Shown: positions 1-6,574 of the stretch, piece after piece
Numbering within the stretch: position 1 is the stretch's first letter
Layout of the letters: every line of letters begins with the position of its first letter
Source: Pseudomonadales bacterium
Lineage (GTDB): Bacteria > Pseudomonadota > Gammaproteobacteria > Pseudomonadales > Azotimanducaceae
Assembly (NCBI GenBank): GCA_016779325.1
Contig: JADHNU010000010.1
Coordinates: 1-60,832, forward strand
Length of the DNA: 60,832 nt
Reading direction: 5' to 3'
The notes under the pieces: generated by a model
Database searches by the model: none
Told to the model about the DNA's origin: nothing
What the model saw: only the letters and a program-made list of their open reading frames with translations
Program-made: the position numbers and the translations under genes

Positions 1-4
1 AGAC

Positions 5-37
5 AAAAAAGGGCCGGCATATGCCGGCCCTTTTTTT
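5..37. terminator. Bidirectional intrinsic terminator
   Basis: A perfect 20-base palindrome (11-30, GGGCCGGCAT and its complement) is flanked by six A residues on the left and seven T residues on the right, so it can end transcription on both strands. The stop codon of the hydantoinase-B-like gene (minus strand) sits inside the T run at 36-38, so that gene ends directly in its terminator. Confidence 0.85.
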
Positions 38-1616
38 ATGGGCGAGGCGCGGGCACCCCTTCGCCGTAGCCCCCACCCCCGGGGGTCTCGATGGTGAGCA
101 CATCGCCGACGTCCACAGGCAGGGTGACCTTTCCAGGCAGCACGTCGTCGTTGAGCCGATTGCGCCCAAACGCCCCCCCTTCCCCGCCCGCCAGCCCCCA
201 GGGGGCCTGAGTGCGGCGCTCGGTCAGTAAGGTGAGGGTGGCGGGCACAAGGAAAGCATAGCGCCGGAGGACCCCGTCGCCGCCACGATGCGCACCGGCA
301 CCGCCGGAACCCCGGCGCACCGCGTAGGCCAGCACCCGCAGGGGATAGTGGGCCTCGAGGCTCTCGATGGGCGTGTTCAGCGTATTGGTCATGTGGCTAT
401 GTTGCGCATCTGCCCCCGGCCCTCGGGCCGAGGCCCCCTGCCCCCCGGCGAGGGTTTCGTAGTAATCCCAGGGCGCCGCGCCGCCAGCCCCAAGGGCGAG
501 GTTATTCATCGTGCCCTGGCTGGCGGCAGGAATCCGCTCCGGCGCCGCCTCCGCCAGGGCCCGCAGGACCACATCGACCACCCGCATGGACGTTTCGACG
601 TTGCCCGCCGCCACGGCAGCCGGCGCTTCGGCGGCTAAAAGGGAGGGCTTAGGAATCTTCAGCCCCAGGGGCCGAAAAACCCCCGCCGTCGCGGGCGTTT
701 GGGGGGGCATGAGGCAGCGAAAGGCATAGAAGACCGCCGCCGCCGTCACCGCTTCTGGGCAATTGAGGTTCCCGACAACCATGGCGGCGGAGCCCGTAAA
801 GTCGAGCTCGGCCTCCCCGCCCTTAAGGGTGAGGGCGAGCTTGAGGGGGACCGGGACGTCGCTGAAGCCATCGCTGTCGAGGACGTCTTCTGCCTCATAG
901 CGCCCCTCCGGCAGGGCCGCAAGGGCGCTGCGCGCGAGGCGCTCGCCATAATCGTGGAGGGCGGTGACGCCGGTGGCCAGGGCTTCGGGGCCGCCCTGCT
1001 GCCGGGCGAGGCCAACCAGGCCCCGCGCCCCAGCTTGGGCGCTGGCGAGCTGCGCGGCGAAATCCTCAAGGCCTGAGGCCGTGCGCCAAGTCGCCTCGGT
1101 CGGCGCCTCGCCACGGCAAAGGGGGGCTAGGGCAGCCAGCGTGGCCTTGGGCATCCCCCCTTGGCGCAGCAAATAGGTGGGCGGTAGGCAGAGGCCCTCC
1201 TCCGCAAGGCTTCGGGATAGGGGCATGGAGCCCGGCGCGCTGGCCCCAATGTGGGCGTGGTGGGCCCGGGTCACGGCGAAGCCAAGGCACTGCGCCTCTA
1301 GGAATGCCGGCACCACCACGGTGACGTCGGGTAGGTGCGTGCCCCCAAGGAAGGGGTCGTTAAACACCACGGCGTCCCCGGGGGCCCAGGGAAATTGAGC
1401 GACCACGTCCTTTAAGGCATAGGCCATGCTGCCGAGGTGCACGGGAATGTGCGCCGCCTGCGCGAAGAGCTCGCCGGCGGCATCGAACAGGGCGCAGGAA
1501 TAGTCGAGGCGATCCTTAATATTTGGAGAGAGCGCCGTGCGGCGGAGCACGATGCCCATCTCCTCGCAGAGCGCGTTCGCGCGATTCGCAAGGAGCGCTA
1601 AGGCAATGCCGTCCAT
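36..1616 (-). CDS. Hydantoinase B/oxoprolinase family protein (HyuB-like)
   Basis: This 526-residue protein has the length and motifs of the HyuB/N-methylhydantoinase B/acetone carboxylase family. The family makes the B subunit of ATP-dependent 5-oxoprolinase- or hydantoinase-type enzymes that open cyclic amides. I see the N-terminal segment [15 protein letters not shown] (about 26-40), [13 protein letters not shown] (about 86-98), and the diagnostic glycine-rich tail ETPGGGGYG near the C-terminus. The partner A subunit normally lies directly upstream, but here the upstream neighbour is the divergent argD, and a strong terminator follows the stop, so the gene looks monocistronic. The substrate cannot be read from the sequence. 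Family membership is secure; calling it a hydantoinase rather than an oxoprolinase is not. Confidence 0.88.
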   Translation of the reverse strand: MDGIALALLANRANALCEEMGIVLRRTALSPNIKDRLDYSCALFDAAGELFAQAAHIPVHLGSMAYALKDVVAQFPWAPGDAVVFNDPFLGGTHLPDVTVVVPAFLEAQCLGFAVTRAHHAHIGASAPGSMPLSRSLAEEGLCLPPTYLLRQGGMPKATLAALAPLCRGEAPTEATWRTASGLEDFAAQLASAQAGARGLVGLARQQGGPEALATGVTALHDYGERLARSALAALPEGRYEAEDVLDSDGFSDVPVPLKLALTLKGGEAELDFTGSAAMVVGNLNCPEAVTAAAVFYAFRCLMPPQTPATAGVFRPLGLKIPKPSLLAAEAPAAVAAGNVETSMRVVDVVLRALAEAAPERIPAASQGTMNNLALGAGGAAPWDYYETLAGGQGASARGPGADAQHSHMTNTLNTPIESLEAHYPLRVLAYAVRRGSGGAGAHRGGDGVLRRYAFLVPATLTLLTERRTQAPWGLAGGEGGAFGRNRLNDDVLPGKVTLPVDVGDVLTIETPGGGGYGEGVPAPRP

Positions 1617-1643
1617 AGAGTTTCCCCTTGGCCCTGATTAAAA

Positions 1644-1672
1644 TTGCCTCCCGCGAGGCGGCCCCGTAGCAT
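1644..1672 (+). promoter_or_regulatory. Candidate argD promoter
   Basis: A -35-like TTGCCT (1644-1649) and a -10-like TAGCAT (1667-1672) are 17 bases apart. Each matches the sigma70 consensus at four of six positions. The predicted start site (about 1679) falls just before the leader hairpin at 1681, so the transcript would begin almost at the stem. Confidence 0.4.
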
Positions 1673-1680
1673 ACGCCTTC

Positions 1681-1712
1681 CACGGCGGCGCTAGGCCGCC
1701 GTGTCCCTTTTT
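1681..1712 (+). promoter_or_regulatory. argD leader hairpin with T run
   Basis: CACGGCGGC (1681-1689) pairs perfectly with GCCGCCGTG (1695-1703) around a five-base loop and is followed by TCCC and five T residues. The Shine-Dalgarno GAGGAG begins at once (1713-1718). It could be an mRNA-stabilising 5' stem, a terminator-like attenuator, or a terminator for read-through. No leader peptide is visible in the space available. Confidence 0.5.
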
Positions 1713-1724
1713 GAGGAGTTTAGC

Positions 1725-2891
1725 GTGGCTTTCGCCTCCGTGATGAATACCTATGCACGGCTTCCCGTGGCCTTCGTCCGTGGCCAGGGTGCCACCCTGG
1801 AAGACGAGCAAGGCCAGCGCTATCTCGACGCCCTCTCGGGCATCGCCGTTTGCGGCCTAGGCCATGCGCACCCCGCGGTGGCCGAAGCCATTGCGGCGCA
1901 AGCCCATACCCTCATCCACACGTCGAATCTCTACCGCATTCCTCTGCAAGAGCAGCTCGCCGAGCGCCTGTGCGAACTGACGGGCATGGCCCAGGCCTTT
2001 TTTGGTAATTCCGGCGCGGAGGCCAACGAGGCGGCCATCAAGCTGGCCCGGCTCTACGGCCATCGCAAGGGCGTCACGAACCCCACCATTGTCGTTATGG
2101 AAGGGGCCTTTCACGGGCGGACCATGGCCACCCTCACGGCCACGGGGAACCGAAAGGTGCAAGCGGGCTTCGAACCCCTCGTGCCGGGCTTCGTGCGCGC
2201 GCCCTTCGGCGATCTCGACGCCGTGGAAACCATCGCCGAACACCAAAATAACGTCGTGGCCGTGTTCGTCGAACCCATCCAGGGGGAAGGGGGTATCGTG
2301 GTGCCGCCGGAGGGCTACCTACACGGGCTCCGCGCCCTGTGCGATCAGCGCGGCTGGCTGCTCATGCTCGACGAAGTGCAAAGCGGCGCTGGGCGCACGG
2401 GCACCCTCTTTGCCCACGAGCACGCCGGCATCAAACCGGACGTACTCACTACCGCCAAGGGCATTGCCAACGGCTTCCCCATTGGCGCCGCCCTCACCAG
2501 CGGCGCGGCCCAGGAAGTGCTTGGGCCCGGCACCCACGGTTCCACCTTTGGCGGCAATCCCCTTGCCTGCGCCGCGGCCCTCGCCACCCTAGCGGTCCTC
2601 ACCAACGGCGACACCCTGCCCCGGGTGCGGGCCCTTGGCGAGCGCATGATGGTCCGCTTCAAGGCCGCCCTGGCCGGGGACAACCGGGTGCGCGAGGTCC
2701 GGGGCCAAGGCCTCATGCTCGGTATCGAGCTGGCCGAAGCACCGGAGCGTTTTGTGGAGCGTGCGCTAGACGCCCGGCTTCTCCTTAACGTCACCCAGGG
2801 CAAGGTGATTCGCCTCCTGCCCCCCTTCATTCTCACGGACGCCGAGGCCGACACCATCGTCGACCAGGTCGTCGAGCTCATCCGCAGCTAA
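1725..2891 (+). CDS. argD: Acetylornithine aminotransferase
   Basis: A class III pyridoxal-phosphate aminotransferase that converts N-acetylglutamate semialdehyde to N-acetylornithine in arginine synthesis; many homologues also serve the lysine pathway. I place the start at GTG 1725, because GAGGAG at 1713-1718 lies six bases upstream. That gives 388 residues, normal for ArgD. ATG 1743 is the alternative and would match the usual family N-terminus (MNTYARLPVAFVRG). The open frame extends upstream to GTG 1701, but that codon is inside the leader hairpin. Visible motifs are LDEVQSG (Asp about 216) and the PLP-binding lysine in TTAKGIANG (about 245). argF follows after 34 bases, so the two probably form an arginine-synthesis operon. 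Confidence 0.95.
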   Translation: MAFASVMNTYARLPVAFVRGQGATLEDEQGQRYLDALSGIAVCGLGHAHPAVAEAIAAQAHTLIHTSNLYRIPLQEQLAERLCELTGMAQAFFGNSGAEANEAAIKLARLYGHRKGVTNPTIVVMEGAFHGRTMATLTATGNRKVQAGFEPLVPGFVRAPFGDLDAVETIAEHQNNVVAVFVEPIQGEGGIVVPPEGYLHGLRALCDQRGWLLMLDEVQSGAGRTGTLFAHEHAGIKPDVLTTAKGIANGFPIGAALTSGAAQEVLGPGTHGSTFGGNPLACAAALATLAVLTNGDTLPRVRALGERMMVRFKAALAGDNRVREVRGQGLMLGIELAEAPERFVERALDARLLLNVTQGKVIRLLPPFILTDAEADTIVDQVVELIRS

Positions 2892-2925
2892 CTCTGCGCC
2901 CCCGGGCGCAGCAAGGACCCTAGGC

Positions 2926-3831
2926 ATGACGCTGAAGCATTATCTTTCCGTTGCCGATTTCGATCTGGCCACCCACGAAGCCCTCATCGACCGGGCCATG
3001 GCCCATCGCAAGGCCCACGAGGCCGGACAGCACGAGGCGACGCTCAAGGGCAAAACCCTCGCCATGCTCTTCGAGCAGGCCTCCACCCGCACTCGGGTGG
3101 CCTTTGAGGCCGGCATGGCCCAGCTTGGGGGGCACGCCATTTTCCTATCGGCGCGAGATACGCAGCTCGGCCGCGGCGAACTGGTGGAAGACGCCGCCCG
3201 GGTTCTTTCCGAAATGGTCGACGTGGCCATGATCCGCACCCCCGATCAGGGCAAGATTGACAGCTTTGCCCAAGCCGCGACGATCCCCGTGATCAATGCC
3301 ATGTCCTCCCGCGAGCACCCCTGCCAGGTCCTCGCCGACATGCAGACCTACTACAGCCAACGCGGCCCGATCCAGGGCAAGCGTGTGGCCTTCGTGGGCG
3401 ATGGCTTCAACATGTGCCAGAGCTACGTCATCGCCTCCCACATCTACCAGTTCGATCTGGCCGCGGCCTGCCCCCGGGGCTTCGAACCGAATGCCGAGTG
3501 GCTAAAGCGCTACGGCAGCCGCACCACCCTCGGGCACGACCCGGAGGCCGCCGTCGCCGACGCCGATCTGGTCGTGACCGACGTCTGGTCCTCCATGGGT
3601 CATGAGGACCAGCAGCTGCTTCGCCTGCGCCGGTTCCAGGGCTTCCAGGTGAATCAGCGACTGCTCGATCGTGCGAAGGCCGATGTGCTGTTCATGCACT
3701 GCTTGCCCGCGCACCGGGGCGAGGAAATTTCCGAAGACCTTCTGGAAGATCCGCGTTCCGTGGCCTTCGAGGAAGCGGGGAACCGGCTGCACTCGCAGAA
3801 AGCGCTGCTCGAGTATCTCCTCGAGGCCTAG
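2926..3831 (+). CDS. argF: Ornithine carbamoyltransferase
   Basis: Makes citrulline from ornithine and carbamoyl phosphate in the cytoplasm. The 301-residue protein has the full set of family motifs: the carbamoyl-phosphate loop STRTR (53-57), HPCQ (131-134), and HCLPAHRGEE (from 258) with the catalytic cysteine at 259. The ATG is preceded by AAGGA at a normal distance. It lies 34 bases after argD, across a short GC-rich inverted repeat with no T run, so co-transcription is likely. Its TAG stop lies in CTAG 3828-3831, which is also the stop of the convergent diguanylate cyclase gene. An argF assignment is favoured over argI simply because it is paired with argD. Confidence 0.96.
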   Translation: MTLKHYLSVADFDLATHEALIDRAMAHRKAHEAGQHEATLKGKTLAMLFEQASTRTRVAFEAGMAQLGGHAIFLSARDTQLGRGELVEDAARVLSEMVDVAMIRTPDQGKIDSFAQAATIPVINAMSSREHPCQVLADMQTYYSQRGPIQGKRVAFVGDGFNMCQSYVIASHIYQFDLAAACPRGFEPNAEWLKRYGSRTTLGHDPEAAVADADLVVTDVWSSMGHEDQQLLRLRRFQGFQVNQRLLDRAKADVLFMHCLPAHRGEEISEDLLEDPRSVAFEEAGNRLHSQKALLEYLLEA

Positions 3832-4565
3832 GGCCCCTCAGCCCAGCAGAAGCTCCCGGCGCCCTGGGCCTTGGCGCGCCGGAGCGCATCATCGGCAGCT
3901 TGAAGGCCCTGGGCGAGAAGACCGTTGTGCTCGGCGAGGCCCGCGCAGAAGGACAGGGCCGGCGTGCCGGTCCGCAGCGTGTGCAGCACCGCCGCTAACT
4001 GCGCTTCGAGCTGCTGCCGATCCCCCTCGCGAAAGGCCACGGCAAATTCATCGCCGCCCATGCGGATCACCGTGGCCGATGCCAGTCCTCGAGCGAGGCG
4101 CTGGAGCGCCTCATCCCCAGCCCCCTGCCCCCGAGCTCGGTTAAGCTCCTTGAGACCGTCGATATCCAGATAAGCCACCACCCCCGGGGGCCCCGGCTGC
4201 CGAAGCACCTCCAGATAGTGCCGGTTGAAGGCGCCGGTGAGCGCATCCCGGTGGCTGAGCTGCTCCAGGCGTGCCAGGGTGGCCAGGCTCTGGCGGCGGA
4301 AACCATGCACCAGTAGAAGGGCCGCGACCCAGGCCGCGGCAAAGCCCAGGGAGGCGCCGCCCTGCAGCAGAAGCCCGCCGAGGAGCGCCGCGCCCAGGGC
4401 CAAGCCCCAGCCGGCGCGCCCCAGGGGCACCGGCAGTCCCGCATAGAGGGCAAGGAAAACCAAGGCCAGGGCGCTCAGGGCGCCGGGCCAAAGCGCTGCG
4501 GTCAGCCCCAGCATCCCAAGACCCAAACCGCAGAAAAGAAAGGTGGCCGCCTCCCTGCGTACCAT
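3828..4565 (-). CDS. Membrane-anchored GGDEF-domain diguanylate cyclase
   Basis: A 245-residue protein with about four closely packed hydrophobic segments in the first 90 residues, then a C-terminal GGDEF domain with an intact GGDEF motif at 170-174 (RMGGDEFAV). The family makes the second messenger cyclic di-GMP from two GTP, and the membrane part would be a short sensor or anchor. The product-inhibition site (RxxD five residues before GGDEF) is absent: the aligned stretch reads ASATVIRM. The start lies nine bases after the glpK stop, so the two are probably co-transcribed although no strong Shine-Dalgarno is visible. Activity is inferred from the motif alone. Confidence 0.88.
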   Translation of the reverse strand: MVRREAATFLFCGLGLGMLGLTAALWPGALSALALVFLALYAGLPVPLGRAGWGLALGAALLGGLLLQGGASLGFAAAWVAALLLVHGFRRQSLATLARLEQLSHRDALTGAFNRHYLEVLRQPGPPGVVAYLDIDGLKELNRARGQGAGDEALQRLARGLASATVIRMGGDEFAVAFREGDRQQLEAQLAAVLHTLRTGTPALSFCAGLAEHNGLLAQGLQAADDALRRAKAQGAGSFCWAEGP

Positions 4566-4574
4566 GATGGGTCG

Positions 4575-6056
4575 CTAGCCCCCCTTGGCGAGGGCGACGG
4601 CTCGGCGCCAGCCGGCCAGCTCGGCGCCGATGGCATCGCGGCTGCGCTGGGGCTCAAAGGCGCGATCGAGACGCCATTGCGCCCGCACCTGCTCTGGGCC
4701 TGCATAGACACCGGCCCCCAGGGCCGCGAGCCCTGCGGCCCCCGCGGCGGTCAGTTCCGCCAGCTGGGGCCGCTCCACGGGCAACTCGAGCACATCCGCA
4801 AGGAGTTGGCAGAACGCATCGTTCACCACCATGCCCCCGTCAATCCGCAGCCGGGCCGGGCGGGCCCCATCTTCGCTCATGGCATCCAGCAGATCCCGCA
4901 TCTGATAGGCGACCGAGGCCACGGTGGCGGTGACCAGCTGATCCCGCCCCGTCGCGAGGGTCATGCCGGTCACCAGGCCCCGAGCTTGCGGATCCCAGTG
5001 CGGCGCCCCCAGGCCCGCGAAGGCCGGCACAAGATAAACGCCGCCGCTGTTGCCCCCGGTGCGCGCCAGGATGTCCGCCGTCTCCCCAGCGCTGGCGATC
5101 ACCCCCAGCTGATCCCGGAGCCACTGGACCGCCGCCCCGGCAATGAAAATGCTCCCTTCGAGCGCATAGTGGCGAACCCCCTGTAGCTGGACAGCCACCG
5201 TAGTCAGCAGCCGGTGCTGGGAGGCGCGCGCCTCAGCGCCACAGTGGCTCATGGCAAAGCACCCCGTGCCAAAGGTGCTCTTGGCATCCCCTGCCTCGAG
5301 ACAGGCCTGACCAAAGAGCGCTGCCTGTTGATCGCCCGCAACGCCAAAGATGGGTACGGGGGCGCCTAGGCAAGCAGCCGTGGCCTCGCCAAAGAAGCCG
5401 GCACTGTCCCGCACCTCGGGCAACAGCGCCTGGGGGATGGCGAGCTGCTCGCAAAGGGCCTCGGACCAGGCGCCCTCATGGATGTTCCAAAGCAGGGTCC
5501 GGGATGCGTTCGTGGCATCGGTGGCATGCACCTGGCCTTCCGTGAGCTTATAGATAAGCCAGCTGTCGATGGTGCCAAAAGCGAGCTCCCCCGCCTCTGC
5601 CCGGCGCCCCAGGGCCGGGTCCTGCGCGAGGAGCCAGGCCAGCTTCGTCCCGGAGAAATAGGGATCCAGACACAGCCCCGTTTCCGCCGTAAAAAGCGGT
5701 TCAAGGCCCGCCGCCTTCAGCGCTTCGCAGCGCCCTGCGGTGCGCCGATCCTGCCAGACAATTGCCGGCGCGACGGGCACGCCCGTGTGCCGATCCCACA
5801 GAACCGTGGTTTCGCGCTGATTGGTGATGCCGAGGGCCAGCAGATCCTGGGCCCGAACGCCGGCCTTAGCCAGCGCTTCCCGCGCCATCCGCAGCGTGGT
5901 CTCCCAGATCTCGAGGGCGTCGTGCTCAACCCAGCCATCGGCGGGATAGCGCTGGGCGAAGGGCGTTTGCGCCACAGAAAGGACCGCCCCCGCCTCGTCA
6001 AAGAGAATCGCTCGGGAACTGGATGTGCCCTGATCGAGGGCAAGAATAGGACGCAT
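4575..6056 (-). CDS. glpK: Glycerol kinase
   Basis: A FGGY-family sugar kinase that phosphorylates glycerol to sn-glycerol 3-phosphate. The N-terminal LALDQGTSSSRAILFD phosphate-binding segment, ITNQRETTVLWDRHTG (about 77-92) and IVWQDRRT are glycerol-kinase signatures that separate it from xylulose or gluconate kinases. The length of 493 residues is typical. No glpF or glpD is adjacent; the downstream neighbour is a diguanylate cyclase gene. Upstream is the 518-base region shared with nrdA, whose LexA-like box lies about 60 bases from the glpK start and could affect both genes. Confidence 0.95.
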   Translation of the reverse strand: MRPILALDQGTSSSRAILFDEAGAVLSVAQTPFAQRYPADGWVEHDALEIWETTLRMAREALAKAGVRAQDLLALGITNQRETTVLWDRHTGVPVAPAIVWQDRRTAGRCEALKAAGLEPLFTAETGLCLDPYFSGTKLAWLLAQDPALGRRAEAGELAFGTIDSWLIYKLTEGQVHATDATNASRTLLWNIHEGAWSEALCEQLAIPQALLPEVRDSAGFFGEATAACLGAPVPIFGVAGDQQAALFGQACLEAGDAKSTFGTGCFAMSHCGAEARASQHRLLTTVAVQLQGVRHYALEGSIFIAGAAVQWLRDQLGVIASAGETADILARTGGNSGGVYLVPAFAGLGAPHWDPQARGLVTGMTLATGRDQLVTATVASVAYQMRDLLDAMSEDGARPARLRIDGGMVVNDAFCQLLADVLELPVERPQLAELTAAGAAGLAALGAGVYAGPEQVRAQWRLDRAFEPQRSRDAIGAELAGWRRAVALAKGG

Positions 6057-6101
6057 GACTCGGCCTCCACTGGCTGCGTTAGCAGGATGCTACCGACTGA
6101 C

Positions 6102-6130
6102 TAGACAGACGGTTACTGTATAGGTATACA
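6102..6130 (+). promoter_or_regulatory. Candidate distal nrdA promoter (P1)
   Basis: A -35-like TAGACA (6102-6107, five of six) and a -10-like TATACA (6125-6130) are 17 bases apart. The -10 hexamer is the right half of the LexA-like inverted repeat, so a bound repressor would block it. It lies about 445 bases upstream of the nrdA start. Confidence 0.4.
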
Positions 6131-6131
6131 T
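6116..6131. promoter_or_regulatory. LexA (SOS) box candidate
   Basis: CTGTATAGGTATACAT matches the gammaproteobacterial SOS box CTGT-N8-ACAG at seven of its eight fixed positions (final T instead of G). The flanks and the AT-rich core also match: TGTATA and TATACA are perfect inverted halves around GG. Confidence 0.55.
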
Positions 6132-6229
6132 ACTAGATGTAGCGATCAACGGCGGCACCACTTCTGGATCGCAGCCCGGGCGCGCCGAGGAAAAAAGGAA
6201 AAGCTAAGAAATTTCGGCAGTTAGCGCTT

Positions 6230-6238
6230 TTATCCACA
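6230..6238 (+). promoter_or_regulatory. DnaA box (perfect)
   Basis: TTATCCACA matches the strong DnaA-box consensus TTWTNCACA at all positions. DnaA boxes upstream of nrdAB are known in Escherichia coli, where DnaA controls the operon. Confidence 0.6.
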
Positions 6239-6262
6239 GGTTTTCTAAGGGTTGTCATAAAG

Positions 6263-6271
6263 TTGTCCACA
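6263..6271 (+). promoter_or_regulatory. DnaA box (one mismatch)
   Basis: TTGTCCACA differs from the consensus TTWTNCACA only at the third base. It lies 33 bases after the perfect box, start to start, about three helical turns, so both could be bound on the same DNA face. Confidence 0.45.
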
Positions 6272-6276
6272 GCCCC

Positions 6277-6285
6277 TGTGGAAAA
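6277..6285 (-). promoter_or_regulatory. DnaA box (perfect, reverse orientation)
   Basis: TGTGGAAAA on the plus strand reads TTTTCCACA on the minus strand, a full match to TTWTNCACA. It faces the box at 6263-6271 and ends one base before the first NrdR-like box. Confidence 0.55.
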
Positions 6286-6286
6286 A

Positions 6287-6334
6287 CCACCGGATATGGG
6301 GGAAAAGTGCCTTGCACTCCCCCATATCTAGCGT
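6287..6334. promoter_or_regulatory. Paired NrdR-box candidates and inverted repeat
   Basis: Two 16-base elements, 6287-6302 (core CGGATATGGGGG) and 6319-6334 (CCCCCATATCTAGCGT), resemble the NrdR consensus (ACACWATATWTWGTGT type). They are separated by 16 bases, so they start 32 bases apart, the three-turn spacing known for NrdR operators. GATATGGGGG (6293-6302) and CCCCCATATC (6319-6328) are perfect inverted arms, with a second short inverted repeat (AGTGC/GCACT) between them. Confidence 0.5.
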
Positions 6335-6341
6335 CTACAGT
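6313..6341 (+). promoter_or_regulatory. Candidate proximal nrdA promoter (P2)
   Basis: A -35-like TTGCAC (6313-6318) and a -10-like TACAGT (6336-6341) are 17 bases apart. The second NrdR-like box fills the spacer, which is the geometry expected for repression. The match to consensus is moderate. Confidence 0.35.
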
Positions 6342-6574
6342 GGTTACTCGCTTTGTTTGGCGCCGGCCGGTTATTTGCCAAAATTTCCCAAAACTGCGTA
6401 GACAGGGGGAATAAGGCACGGAAAAAATCGCAGTGGGCGGCAGGCTTGCGCCCCCCGTGGGCGCCCCAAGGCGACGGGCGAGGACCGAAAGACCGAACAC
6501 AACATCTTGTTTTCCGCAGGGCTGGCCCAGAGCCGGGCCCCGCGTGGAAGAACTCTTCTGGGGGCAATGGCACC

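Larger units (their letters stand above)
6057..6574. promoter_or_regulatory. glpK/nrdA intergenic control region
   Basis: This is the longest non-coding stretch in the window (518 bases). It separates the divergent glpK and nrdA genes. Reading toward nrdA it holds a LexA-like box with an overlapping promoter, three DnaA-box matches, a pair of NrdR-like boxes forming a large inverted repeat with a second promoter candidate, and then about 230 bases of GC-rich leader in which I see no further site. An open frame runs back to TTG 6353, but that part looks like leader, not protein. Confidence 0.7.

Noticed and set aside
6230-6334. Cluster of DnaA boxes as a chromosomal origin
   Set aside because: There is no AT-rich unwinding region and no dnaA, dnaN, gidA or rpmH nearby. 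The boxes lie in the nrdA promoter, where regulation explains them better.
6353-6574. N-terminal extension of NrdA from TTG 6353
   Set aside because: The extra 74 residues have no family similarity, lack a ribosome-binding site and lie downstream of promoter and operator-like elements; Met at 6575 fits the two-ATP-cone family.
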